Assembly (NCBI GenBank): GCA_024103175.1
Contig: JAGFJE010000549.1
Coordinates: forward strand, 1 to 60,242
Source: Phaeodactylibacter sp.
GTDB taxonomy: Bacteria > Bacteroidota > Bacteroidia > Chitinophagales > Saprospiraceae
Direction of reading: 5' to 3'
DNA length: 60,242 bases
How positions within the stretch are numbered: position 1 is the first letter of the stretch; each line of letters opens with the position of its first letter. Of this stretch, positions 32,872 through 41,465 are shown piece by piece. The position numbers and the translations under genes were made by a program. The notes beneath the pieces are model-generated. The model was given only the letters and a program-made list of their open reading frames with translations, had not been told where the DNA came from and did not search any database.

Positions 32872-35556
32872 ATGTCAAAGAGACTTAAGAAGATTTTCCA
32901 ACCCAAGACTATCGCCGTGATCGGCGCTTCCGACCGAAAGGATTCTGTTGGATATTCCGTAATGAAGAACCTTCTGGCCGATGGGTTTGAAGGAGAGGTT
33001 ATCCCGGTCAACCTCAATCACAGTAAGATACAGGGCAGGAAGAGTTATCCTAATGTCAAGGACATTCCACAGGATATTGACCTGGCTGTGATCGTCACGC
33101 CCTCCAAGGCCGTGCCTGAAGTGGTTGAAGATTGCGGGCAGGCCGGTGTCGGCGGCCTGGTGATCATCTCCGCCGGATTCAAAGAAGCCGGAGAAGAGGG
33201 CCAGCGCATGTACGATGAAATTGCCCACAAGGCCCGCCACTACGGCATGCGGGTCATCGGCCCGAACTGCCTGGGCTTCATCAATCCTCACCTGAAGATC
33301 AACGCCACCTTCGCCGCCCGCTCGGCCCGCCTGGGCAACATCGCCTTCATCTCACAGAGTGGAGCGCTGTGTACGTCCATTCTGGACTGGGCCAATGAAC
33401 AAAATGTCGGGTTCAGCAACTTCGTTTCCATCGGCTCGATGATCGATGTGGACTTTGCCGACCTGATCGACTATTTTGGTACCGACCAACGCACGTCCTG
33501 TATTCTGATATATATGGAATCGCTGGTTGATGCCCGCAAATTCATGAGTGCGGCCCGGGCCTTTGCCCGCTCCAAGCCCATCATTATCCTCAAAGCCGGG
33601 CGCAGCGCAGAGGGCGGCCAGGCCACTCTTTCCCACACCGGCTCTATGGCCGGCAACGATGCCGTCTATGACGCTGCGTTCCAGCGCGCCGGCATCATCC
33701 GGGTGGACACCATCGCCCAGTTGTTCAACTGCGCCCAGTCGTTGGCCATGCAGCCCCGCCCCTACGGCAACCGGCTGGCCATAGTGACCAATGCCGGCGG
33801 CCCCGGCGTGCTGGCCACCGACAGCCTCATGCTCAACGGCGGCGCCCTGGCACAGCTATCGGAAGCCTCGATGAAAAAGCTCAACGGCTTCCTTCCCGCC
33901 CACTGGAGCCACAACAACCCCATCGACGTACTGGGAGATGCGTCTGCTGAGACTTACCAGAAGGCCGTCGACGTTTGCCTCTCCGACCCCAACGTAGACG
34001 GCGTGCTGGCCATCCTGACCACTCAGGATGTTACCGACCCCACAGAGGCCGCCAAGGCGGTGGTGGAAGTGGCCAAGAAGTACCGCAAACCCGTCCTGGC
34101 TTCCTGGATGGGCGAAGAAGACGTGAGAAAAGGGCGCGACGTCCTGGAAGAAGGCAGCATCCCGCACTATCGCTACCCCGAAAGCGCAGTGGATGTCTTC
34201 CTGAAGATGTACCAATACTCCCGCAACCTGGAGATGCTGTACGAAACGCCGCCGGCCATCCCCCAGCAGATGAACCTGAAAACGGATGTGGCCAAGGCCA
34301 TCATCCACACCATAATGGACTCCGGCCGCCGGACCCTCATGGAAAACGAGGCCAAGGAACTGATGAAGAGCTACGGCATCCCTGTAGGCAGCTTCAAAGT
34401 GGTCTCTTCCGCCGACCAGGCCGTAAGGTTCGCCCATGAGATCGGCTACCCGGTCGTTTTGAAGATCGCTTCTCCCGATATCGGCCACAAGACCGATGTG
34501 GGTGGTGTAAAAGTCAACCTGGGTAATGATTCTGAAGTGCGCCACGCATTCGAAGAGATCATGAAATCGGCCCGCGAAAAACGGCCCGACGCCGAAATAA
34601 GGGGGATCCTGGTGGAAAAAATGGCCGCCAAAGGGTTTGAGCTGCTCATCGGCGCCAAGAAGGACCCCATCTACGGGCCGGTGATCGCTTTCGGCAAAGG
34701 TGGTGTAGCTGTTGAGATCTACCGTGACATGAAGCTGGGCCTGCCTCCCCTCAACCGGGTGCTGGCCCGCCGCATCATGGAGAGCACCCGCATCTTCCCG
34801 TTGCTGAAAGGCTACCGCGGCATGCCGGGCGCCAACCTGGAAGAACTCGAACTCCTGCTTGTCAAGTTCGCTTATCTGGTCATGGACTTTCCCCAGATCA
34901 AAGAGATCGATATCAACCCCTTCTCCATTACCGAGAAGGGCGGAATGGCCCTGGATGCACACATCGTCCTGGAAAAAGACAAACCCGCCATCCGTAAGCC
35001 ATACAGCCACCTGGTCATTTCTCCCTATCCGGAAAAATACAGCAAGGCGGTGCTGCTCCGTTCCGGCCAGGTCGCTTACCTGCGCCCCATCCGGCCAGAA
35101 GACGAGCCCCTGGAAGCACAGATGTTGGAAAACATCTCCCAGCAGTCGCTCTATTTCCGCTTCTTCGGCTATGTGCCGCAGGTGACCCACGACTTCCTCA
35201 CCCGATTCACCCATATCGACTACGACCGCGAAATGGCGATCATCGCCGAAGTGGAAGAGGCCGGCGTGAGAAAGATGGCGGCAGTAGTGCGCATCATTTC
35301 CGACGCCTGGGGAGAATCGGCAGAATATGCCATTCTGGTGGCCGACCCCTGGCAAAAACAGGGACTGGGCAGCCAGATGACGGATTACATCATCGAGATC
35401 GCCCGGGAGATGGGCATCAAGAGGCTTTATGCTTCTGTGCTCGCAGCCAACAAGGGAATGCTGGCCCTCTTCGAAAAGAAAGGTTTTAATGTCGAGCGTG
35501 AAGACTTCGATACCTTCCATGCCGAGTACATGCTCGAAGAGGCGTTGGTAGAATAA
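32872..35556 (+). CDS. ADP-forming acyl-CoA synthetase fused to GNAT acetyltransferase
   Basis: The 894-residue protein has a CoA-binding domain (residues 1-130, KRLKKIFQPKTIAVIGASDR), a succinyl-CoA-ligase-like domain (to about 460), an ATP-grasp domain (about 490-710) and a GNAT domain (about 735-890, with VADPWQKQGLGSQMTDYI as acetyl-CoA loop). This is the layout of Salmonella Pat (YfiQ), which acetylates lysines. In Pat the phospho-carrier His is lost. Here it is kept (LSHTGSMAGND, His 255), as is the ATP-grasp His 539 in SPDIGHKTDVGG, so the synthetase half may be active and the protein bifunctional. It follows a deacetylase gene, giving a likely acylation/deacylation pair. Confidence 0.88.
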   Translation: MSKRLKKIFQPKTIAVIGASDRKDSVGYSVMKNLLADGFEGEVIPVNLNHSKIQGRKSYPNVKDIPQDIDLAVIVTPSKAVPEVVEDCGQAGVGGLVIISAGFKEAGEEGQRMYDEIAHKARHYGMRVIGPNCLGFINPHLKINATFAARSARLGNIAFISQSGALCTSILDWANEQNVGFSNFVSIGSMIDVDFADLIDYFGTDQRTSCILIYMESLVDARKFMSAARAFARSKPIIILKAGRSAEGGQATLSHTGSMAGNDAVYDAAFQRAGIIRVDTIAQLFNCAQSLAMQPRPYGNRLAIVTNAGGPGVLATDSLMLNGGALAQLSEASMKKLNGFLPAHWSHNNPIDVLGDASAETYQKAVDVCLSDPNVDGVLAILTTQDVTDPTEAAKAVVEVAKKYRKPVLASWMGEEDVRKGRDVLEEGSIPHYRYPESAVDVFLKMYQYSRNLEMLYETPPAIPQQMNLKTDVAKAIIHTIMDSGRRTLMENEAKELMKSYGIPVGSFKVVSSADQAVRFAHEIGYPVVLKIASPDIGHKTDVGGVKVNLGNDSEVRHAFEEIMKSAREKRPDAEIRGILVEKMAAKGFELLIGAKKDPIYGPVIAFGKGGVAVEIYRDMKLGLPPLNRVLARRIMESTRIFPLLKGYRGMPGANLEELELLLVKFAYLVMDFPQIKEIDINPFSITEKGGMALDAHIVLEKDKPAIRKPYSHLVISPYPEKYSKAVLLRSGQVAYLRPIRPEDEPLEAQMLENISQQSLYFRFFGYVPQVTHDFLTRFTHIDYDREMAIIAEVEEAGVRKMAAVVRIISDAWGESAEYAILVADPWQKQGLGSQMTDYIIEIAREMGIKRLYASVLAANKGMLALFEKKGFNVEREDFDTFHAEYMLEEALVE

Positions 35557-35707
35557 ACTGAAGAGGCCCTGAGCAGGAAGCTTTGTTTCATTGTTTCATT
35601 GCTTATGTTCAGGGCTATGCTCACAATGTAGTGTTGTGTACGGTGTACGGGCAACCGAGAGAAGCCATCGGGTGTACGATGTACGAGGGTTCCGGCTGCA
35701 AACGTAC

Positions 35708-35794
35708 ACCGTACACCTCCCAGGCTCTCTCAAGGCTGTGCACCGTACACCTCCCAACCTCTCTCAGGACTGTACACCGTACATTTTCCAGCTC
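35708..35794. repeat. 34-bp tandem repeat, about 2.5 copies
   Basis: Two 34-base units (35708-35741 and 35742-35775), each starting ACCGTACACCTCCCA, are followed by a partial third (from 35776). Upstream, related words (GTGTACGGTGTACG, about 35636) run in the opposite sense, giving the spacer inverted-repeat character. There is no gene from 35557 to 35813. Confidence 0.75.
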
Positions 35795-35813
35795 ATCCCC
35801 TCCTGCTGTGCGG

Positions 35814-36947
35814 TCAGTACACCGCCGTTTTCACCACCTCTTCGTAGTAAGCTTCGTAATGCGGGAGGATATTGTCTATATCGAACCGGCGGGCCTGATC
35901 CAATGCATTGACGCGGAATTTGCGCAGGACGTCATCGTTCTCCAGAATGTGAATGGCATTTCTGGCCATATCTTCCACATCGCCCACTTCACTGAGGTAG
36001 CCGGTTTTGCCGTGAATATTTACCTCGGGCAGGCCGCCCGCGTTGGAGGAGATGACCGGCACTTCGCAGGCCATGGCTTCCAGGGCCGCCAGGCCGAAGC
36101 TCTCCGCCTCGGAGGGCATGATGAAGAGGTCGGAAACGGCCAGCAGTTCCTCCACGGCGTCCTGCTTGCCGAGGAAGCGCGTTTCGTGGCAGAGGCCGAG
36201 CTTCCGGCATAGCTCTTCGAGGTTGTGGCGCTCCGGCCCGTCGCCGATCAGCAGTAGCTTGGAGGGCAGCCGCTCGTAGACTTTTTGAAAGATCCGGATC
36301 ACATCTTCCACTCGCTTCACCTTGCGGAAATTGGAGACATGGACCAGGATGCGTTCGCCATTGGGCGCTATTGCCTTTTTGAAATGGTCTTTATTGACTT
36401 TGCGGAAGCGCTCAAAATCGATGAAGTTATTGATGACGCGGATGTCGTTGTGAATATCGAAGTAGTCGTAGGTTTGCTGCTTGAGGCTCTCGGAAACGGC
36501 CGTCACGCCGTCGGATTTGTTGATGGAAAAGGCTACCACCGGAGCAAAGGCATTATTGTTGCCCACCAGGGTGATATCGGTGCCGTGCAGCGTAGTAATG
36601 ACGGGGACGTACCGCCCTTCCGAGAGGAGGATCTTTTTCGCCATGTAGGCTACCGCTGCGTGGGGGATGGCGTAATGTACATGCAGCAGGTCCAGGTTTT
36701 CAAACTTGACCACATCGACCAGCTTGCTGGCCAGGGCGGTGTCGTAGGGCGTATATTCAAAGAGGGGATAATCCTCTGTCGTCACTTCGTGGTAAAAAAC
36801 ATTGGCGTGGAAAGTGGTCAGGCGGGCTGGCCTTTTGTAAGTGATGAAATGAACTTCATGGCCCTTTTTGGCCAGGCCCAACCCCAGTTCGGTGGCCACT
36901 ACGCCACTTCCACCGTAGGTAGGGTAACAAACGATCCCTATTTTCAT
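35814..36947 (-). CDS. bshA: N-acetyl-alpha-D-glucosaminyl L-malate synthase BshA
   Basis: The 377-residue GT4 glycosyltransferase joins GlcNAc to malate in the first step of bacillithiol synthesis. The start MKIGIVCYPTYGGSGVVATE is diagnostic for BshA, as are YAIPHAAVAYMAK and TTLHGTDITLVG. The C-terminal lobe has the GT4 nucleotide-sugar motif SEAESFGLAALEAMACEVPV. BshB and BshC are not in the window. The organism therefore probably uses bacillithiol as its low-molecular-weight thiol. It converges on the stress block. Confidence 0.93.
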   Translation of the reverse strand: MKIGIVCYPTYGGSGVVATELGLGLAKKGHEVHFITYKRPARLTTFHANVFYHEVTTEDYPLFEYTPYDTALASKLVDVVKFENLDLLHVHYAIPHAAVAYMAKKILLSEGRYVPVITTLHGTDITLVGNNNAFAPVVAFSINKSDGVTAVSESLKQQTYDYFDIHNDIRVINNFIDFERFRKVNKDHFKKAIAPNGERILVHVSNFRKVKRVEDVIRIFQKVYERLPSKLLLIGDGPERHNLEELCRKLGLCHETRFLGKQDAVEELLAVSDLFIMPSEAESFGLAALEAMACEVPVISSNAGGLPEVNIHGKTGYLSEVGDVEDMARNAIHILENDDVLRKFRVNALDQARRFDIDNILPHYEAYYEEVVKTAVY

Positions 36948-37181
36948 GGTTGCATTACTTTTTTGCCGTGCCGCTGTTTTCGGCCCACAAACGGAGGCCC
37001 GCTATGGCCGGGGAGCCCGGAGTACGATTCCCGCAGCGCCGGCGCCCTGCTGAATGAGGTTTGCCTGCTGTCCCGGTTTTCGGTGCTGCAGGAGCGCCAC
37101 GCCAATCCGGGCATCAAAAGCTAAAGATTGATACAGTTGGGACCGGAAATAGTTTAAAAGTTTGGGGGAGGCGGCAGGCGG

Positions 37182-37218
37182 GCCCTGTAGAATACGCGCA
37201 GTGACTATTCCACAGGGC
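37182..37218. repeat. dispersed inverted repeat, copy 2
   Basis: GCCCTGTAGAATA (37182-37194) pairs with TATTCCACAGGGC (37206-37218) with one mismatch and an 11-base loop. The right arm shares the 12 bases ATTCCACAGGGC with the element at 20387, and GCGGGC follows it. Confidence 0.65.
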
Positions 37219-37230
37219 GGGCGTTTTACG

Positions 37231-37269
37231 AAAAAAGCTATGGTGCAACCCGATATCAGGTTGCACCAT
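37231..37269 (-). terminator. intrinsic terminator of the large T9SS gene
   Basis: On the minus strand ATGGTGCAACC and GGTTGCACCAT form a perfect 11-bp stem with an eight-base loop, followed by AGCTTTTTT. It lies 47 bases after the stop codon of 37316..40174. Confidence 0.88.
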
Positions 37270-37315
37270 GGGAAGCTGATTGAATTAACTCAATCAACCA
37301 ATTGAACCACGCCCC

Positions 37316-40174
37316 CTACCGCGCTTTGATCAGCTTGGCGGTTTTCACTTCCCTCCCGGCGATGATGCGCACCAGGTACAGTCCGTTGCTATGTTGTCCG
37401 AGGTCGAGTTCATAGGAGCCGCTGCTCACTTTCCTGTCTATCCTTTCGAAGATAAGTTGCCCGACCGTATTCAGCAGCTGTATGCGCGCATCTACCGGCT
37501 GGGTGAATTCGACATTCAGCAGGGTGATGCCCCGCGTGGGGTTGGGCGCCAGGCTGATATCGCTGATCCGGGCGGGGGTGCGGATGCTGGAGACCAGGAG
37601 CTCGGCCTCCAGGGTTTCCGTACAGCCGTATACATTGGTGACCGTTACGCTGTATACCCCTTCGCCCAGGCCATTGACCACCTTGGACCTCTCACCGTTA
37701 CTCCAAAGATAGGTGAACGGCCCGGAGGGGTCCGCAACGGAAATGGCGATCGTACCATCTTCAGCCGATTGGCTGGAAGGCGGAATAATATCAGCGGTAA
37801 GCTGGAGCGATTCGGGGCAGCGCCGCAGGTTGATGTTGTCGAGGTCGAGGTAATAATCCGCCTCTCCCCCTCCCCAGACTCCGCGGAAGCGGAAGACGGC
37901 CACCTCGCCCGCCAGGCCGCCGAGGCCCAGTTCCACCGTGGTCATATCGGTTGTCGGTATGTGGCTGTTCCCGGTGATCACAAGGGCAGGAGCGAAAGAC
38001 GCTCCACAGTCCAGCGATATCTCGACGATCAGGGAATCATCAGCGCTCAGGATGGTGGCATCCTCCCCGGAGAAGAAATCTACATAGCGGTAATCGAAGG
38101 TAAGGGTATCTCCCTCTTCAATAGGGCCGATCGCAGCAGTGGTAATCTGCATGGAGGGGGTGCCCGACCACAGGTTGTCGTAAGCGACAGCGGTGGGGCT
38201 GTTGTGGGCCTGGCCGATGTTGATGCCCGGGCTCAGGGCCCAGCCCGCCGGCACGCCTCCGTCTTCGAAGTCTTCCCGCAGCGGAGGCATGACAGAAGTC
38301 TGGAACCGGGTGGTTACTGTATCGTTGAGCGCCAGGGCGTCGTCTCCGAATTCGGACCAGGCCTGAATGGTATAGGCGCCGGGTACTGAGGCGTCGAACG
38401 TAGTGGCAAACGTGTAGGTATATTCATCGCCGGGAAGCAGGATAACATTGCCGATGTTCTCCACGACCGGGCTGCCCCCGTTGACGCTGTACGCCACGTC
38501 GAAGCCGCCGGTGGGAAGCGACCCCAGGTTGACCAGGCTCAGGGAAATGGTGTCATTGGGGCTGCCGCAATTGGTGGCGGAGACGGCTTCGGCGCGGGAA
38601 GCGGCAATATCGTTTTCCAACTGAGGTGAAACCAGGATATTGTCCAGTCCGATACCTTCCCGGGCAATAGAACCGTCGGAGGAAAACACAAAACGGAGTT
38701 TTACATTGGCCGAGCCGGCGGCGCCTTCCAGGGTATTCTGGGCGTAATGCCAGCCCGGAACGCCGCCGTCATTTTCCCACCAGCCATTGGTGGGGTCATT
38801 GTACCAGTTCAGGCCTGTGCCGGCGCTTCCCACTTTCGACCAGGTTTCCCCATCATCGGCAGACACCTCCAGCCAGGCCTCGTCGAAGTTGTTCTCCGTA
38901 TTGACGATGATGGAAAAGGAAATGCGTGGGTCTTCCGCCAGCGCGCTGAAGTCGAAGCAGGGAGAGAGGAGATAAGAGAGTTCGTTGTTGTTATAGCTTC
39001 CGGCAAGGTTGGTCACCCAGGCGCCGGCGCCGCTGGCCGCACTATTGATCAGCGTTCCGCCCGGGGCTCCGTACTCCCAGCTGGGATCCCCCAACCCTTC
39101 CCCGCTTACCGTCCATCCGCCGAACCATTCCTCAAAGCCTTCGAAATAGGGATATTCAGCTACCTCAGGGACATTGACGATGGTGAGGGAAGTAGTATCA
39201 TTGGCCGTTACGCTATCGCCCTCCAGAGCGGTCCATACCTGAATAACGTATTCTCCGAAATCGGAGAAATTGAAGGTGGCGTCAAATTCGGTGGTTTTCG
39301 TGCTGTCCGTAGCGATCACGCCGGTGAAGAAGCCGTCCTGAGGCATGGTGACGCCGCCGGGAATGCCATTCACCGCAAAATTAAACGGGATCAGGGACTG
39401 AGGGACGCCCCCGAAATTGGCGATGGCCACGGAGATCGTCTCGGCGGCGCCCAGGCCACAGGCCGTGAGCGGAGAGAGGATCTCGGCAATGCCTACATCG
39501 TTGGCATAGGGCGTTTGAAAGCTATACGGGCCTACGGCGACGCTGGTGTCGCCATTCGAACACAGGGCAGCCAGGTAGAAGTCGTAAACGGTGTTTTCCT
39601 GAAGGTTGACAAGGGCGCCCGTCGCCCCGGTGGCCGTAGTGAAGTTGCCGGTACCGGGGCTGAAACCGGTGGTATCATATTCAAGGAGGAAGTCTCCTTC
39701 GGGGTCAAAGGGCGCCCAGCTGATATCGGCACTGAAGGAGCGGATCCGTTCTATTTCGACAGAACTGCTCAGTGGAGGAGAACATACGGGGCAGGAAATG
39801 CTGCCTCCAAATACCAGGCCGATCATGGGTTCGGCCCCCATTTGGCCATCCTGGAAAACGAGGTTGCCCCCCGCATCGAAGAGAGAATAGGACACCTCCC
39901 CTGGAAAGAAAAAAGCGGGAGTATATAGCAACAGGATAGAGTCGCCGTCCATTACGGGTATGAAAACGGTGGTGGAATCGCCGTCGTCATCGATCTGGTT
40001 GAGGCTGTAGATTTCTGCGTTGTTGCCGGTAATTATGGTGAGGGCAGCGCCATTCCAGCCATTGCCCGCATCGTCGAGCATGGTCAGCGCATATTCACAG
40101 GAAGACTGGCTGATGAGAGGGGGGGCAAGCAGGAGTGTGAATATTAAAGTCCATAGGGTAAAGCTCCACTTCAT
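37316..40174 (-). CDS. large secreted T9SS type A sorting-domain protein, 952 aa
   Basis: A signal peptide (MKWSFTLWTLIFTLLLAPPLIS) is followed by beta-sandwich regions. An FN3-like domain (about residues 135-220, with IRSFSADISWAPFDPEGDFL) comes first, and two CARDB-like stretches begin at about 225 and 525 (DVGIAEILSPLTACGLG; NDIAASRAEAVSATNCG). Two concanavalin-like or MAM-like domains follow (YFEGFEEWFGGWTVSGEG; LREDFEDGGVPAGWALSP). A SprB-like motif (GPFTYLWSNGERSKVVNGL) precedes the C-terminal sorting domain (SLAPNPTRGITLLNVEF, then GLYLVRII). The last 75 residues direct type IX export and surface attachment. It is likely an adhesin or matrix protein, with no catalytic domain seen. Confidence 0.87.
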   Translation of the reverse strand: MKWSFTLWTLIFTLLLAPPLISQSSCEYALTMLDDAGNGWNGAALTIITGNNAEIYSLNQIDDDGDSTTVFIPVMDGDSILLLYTPAFFFPGEVSYSLFDAGGNLVFQDGQMGAEPMIGLVFGGSISCPVCSPPLSSSVEIERIRSFSADISWAPFDPEGDFLLEYDTTGFSPGTGNFTTATGATGALVNLQENTVYDFYLAALCSNGDTSVAVGPYSFQTPYANDVGIAEILSPLTACGLGAAETISVAIANFGGVPQSLIPFNFAVNGIPGGVTMPQDGFFTGVIATDSTKTTEFDATFNFSDFGEYVIQVWTALEGDSVTANDTTSLTIVNVPEVAEYPYFEGFEEWFGGWTVSGEGLGDPSWEYGAPGGTLINSAASGAGAWVTNLAGSYNNNELSYLLSPCFDFSALAEDPRISFSIIVNTENNFDEAWLEVSADDGETWSKVGSAGTGLNWYNDPTNGWWENDGGVPGWHYAQNTLEGAAGSANVKLRFVFSSDGSIAREGIGLDNILVSPQLENDIAASRAEAVSATNCGSPNDTISLSLVNLGSLPTGGFDVAYSVNGGSPVVENIGNVILLPGDEYTYTFATTFDASVPGAYTIQAWSEFGDDALALNDTVTTRFQTSVMPPLREDFEDGGVPAGWALSPGINIGQAHNSPTAVAYDNLWSGTPSMQITTAAIGPIEEGDTLTFDYRYVDFFSGEDATILSADDSLIVEISLDCGASFAPALVITGNSHIPTTDMTTVELGLGGLAGEVAVFRFRGVWGGGEADYYLDLDNINLRRCPESLQLTADIIPPSSQSAEDGTIAISVADPSGPFTYLWSNGERSKVVNGLGEGVYSVTVTNVYGCTETLEAELLVSSIRTPARISDISLAPNPTRGITLLNVEFTQPVDARIQLLNTVGQLIFERIDRKVSSGSYELDLGQHSNGLYLVRIIAGREVKTAKLIKAR

Positions 40175-40482
40175 AAATTTCTGATTTTGTGTTCTTTATG
40201 TATTATACTGGCATATTTGGGGTGGAAGCCTGGTTTGTTTTCGCCGGGCTGGTTAACGAAGCAGGCTAAAATTAATCAAAAAATCGATAATCGCATTTCG
40301 AAGTGTAGTGCAGTAGCCGACGAAAGTAAAGAAAGTGCCTGCGAATCGGTTTTGGAACCAAAATTTAAACCAGTTCTAAACCTTTTATGCGGGCCACTGT
40401 TAAGACCTTGGTATTTAAGCCAAATATTACAATAAGCCGAAATAATTGTAGCGTAACTCCCTGTATAAAAACCTGTTGTGCT

Positions 40483-41385
40483 GTGGCGGTATACTCCATA
40501 AAAGACCTGGAAAAGCTTTCTGGAATAAAAGCCCACACCCTGAGGGTATGGGAGCAGCGCTATGGGATTATCGAACCGAGGCGAACCAAGACCAACATCC
40601 GCTATTACCTGGACGATGACCTCAAGTTCATTCTCAACATCGCCCTGCTCAATAAGAATGGCATCAAGATCTCCAAGATCGCCAGGATGAGCAAAGAGGA
40701 GATCGCGGAAAAAGTGGCGGCCATTTCCGAGATCAACTTCGAATACGCCACCCAGCTCGACGCCCTGACTATCTCCATGATCGAGATGGATGAATACAAA
40801 TTCGACCGCATCGTCAGCACCAACATCCAGCAATTGGGTTTCGAACGCACCATGCTGGAGATCATCTACCCCTTTCTGGACAAGCTCAGTGTCCTTTGGC
40901 TTACCGGTTCTATCAACCCGGTCCAGGAAAACTTCATGAGTTACCTGATCCGCCAGAAGATCATCGTCGCCATAGATAAGGAGCCGCTGGCCGGCGGAAA
41001 GAACGTCAATAAGTTTCTGATCTACCTGCCGGAGGGAGAGAAGCAGGAATTGAGCATGCTTTTCATGCACTACCTGCTCAAGTCGCGCCGCAACCACGTG
41101 ATCTATATCGGGCAGGAGATCACCCTGGCCGACCTCAAAGACGCCTGCAATATTCATCATCCGGATTACATTTTCACCATGATCACGGAAACGTTCGCCA
41201 AGGAGCCCGTGCAGCAATACGTTGAACGTTTATCGACAAATTTCAAGGAGTGCCATATCCTGCTCTCCGGGTACCAGGTAGTCGCCCAGAATGTTAAACC
41301 TTCAGAGAACATCTCTATCCTGCGCAGCCTTGACCAGGCCCTGGAATTTTTAGATAGCCTGAAAGAAAAAAAGGCCGTGCGTTAG
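40483..41385 (+). CDS. MerR-family regulator with degenerate CarH-type B12 domain
   Basis: The likely start is GTG at 40483 (VAVYSIKDLEKLSG), giving 300 residues. An ATG at 40387 adds a Cys-rich leader unlike the family. Residues 1-70 form a MerR helix-turn-helix (KAHTLRVWEQRYGIIEPRRT, then NIRYYLDDDL). Residues 80-170 are the four-helix bundle and 180-295 the Rossmann half of a CarH-like cobalamin domain. The upper-ligand motif W-x9-EH reads W-x9-EN here, and the lower DxHxxG motif is absent (LPEGEKQELSML). Cobalamin photosensing is therefore unlikely. Relatives without B12 often regulate carotenoid or stress genes. No carotenoid genes are in the window. Confidence 0.83.
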   Translation: MAVYSIKDLEKLSGIKAHTLRVWEQRYGIIEPRRTKTNIRYYLDDDLKFILNIALLNKNGIKISKIARMSKEEIAEKVAAISEINFEYATQLDALTISMIEMDEYKFDRIVSTNIQQLGFERTMLEIIYPFLDKLSVLWLTGSINPVQENFMSYLIRQKIIVAIDKEPLAGGKNVNKFLIYLPEGEKQELSMLFMHYLLKSRRNHVIYIGQEITLADLKDACNIHHPDYIFTMITETFAKEPVQQYVERLSTNFKECHILLSGYQVVAQNVKPSENISILRSLDQALEFLDSLKEKKAVR

Positions 41386-41441
41386 CCTTCGCCAGGTCAA
41401 TTAAAATCGGCCGGCGCCCCTCATTTTATCCGCTATTCCCC

Positions 41442-41449
41442 TATCTTTG
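41442..41449 (+). promoter_or_regulatory. Bacteroidota -7 element
   Basis: TATCTTTG is an exact TAnnTTTG match, 16 bases upstream of the ATG at 41466. A TTTTA lies 10 bases upstream of it. No canonical -33 was found. Confidence 0.5.
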
Positions 41450-41465
41450 CGGCCACATTGAGTGG

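Larger units (their letters stand above)
36948..37315. other. intergenic gap with two hairpins
   Basis: This 368-base gap lies between bshA (which starts at 36947) and the end of the T9SS protein gene. From 36960 to 37126 the composition is coding-like and one plus frame ends with LLNEVCLLSRFSVLQERHAN, but there is no plausible start and no family is recognised. A dispersed inverted repeat (37182..37218) and a minus-strand terminator (37231..37269) follow. Confidence 0.5.

Noticed and set aside
33856..35520. 554-codon minus-strand frame opposite the Pat-like gene
   Set aside because: Shadow of a high-GC gene with biased third positions. Product is His/Gly-rich and without family.
38747..39928. 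393-codon plus-strand frame opposite the T9SS protein
   Set aside because: Shadow. The minus-strand product has signal peptide, repeat domains and sorting domain.
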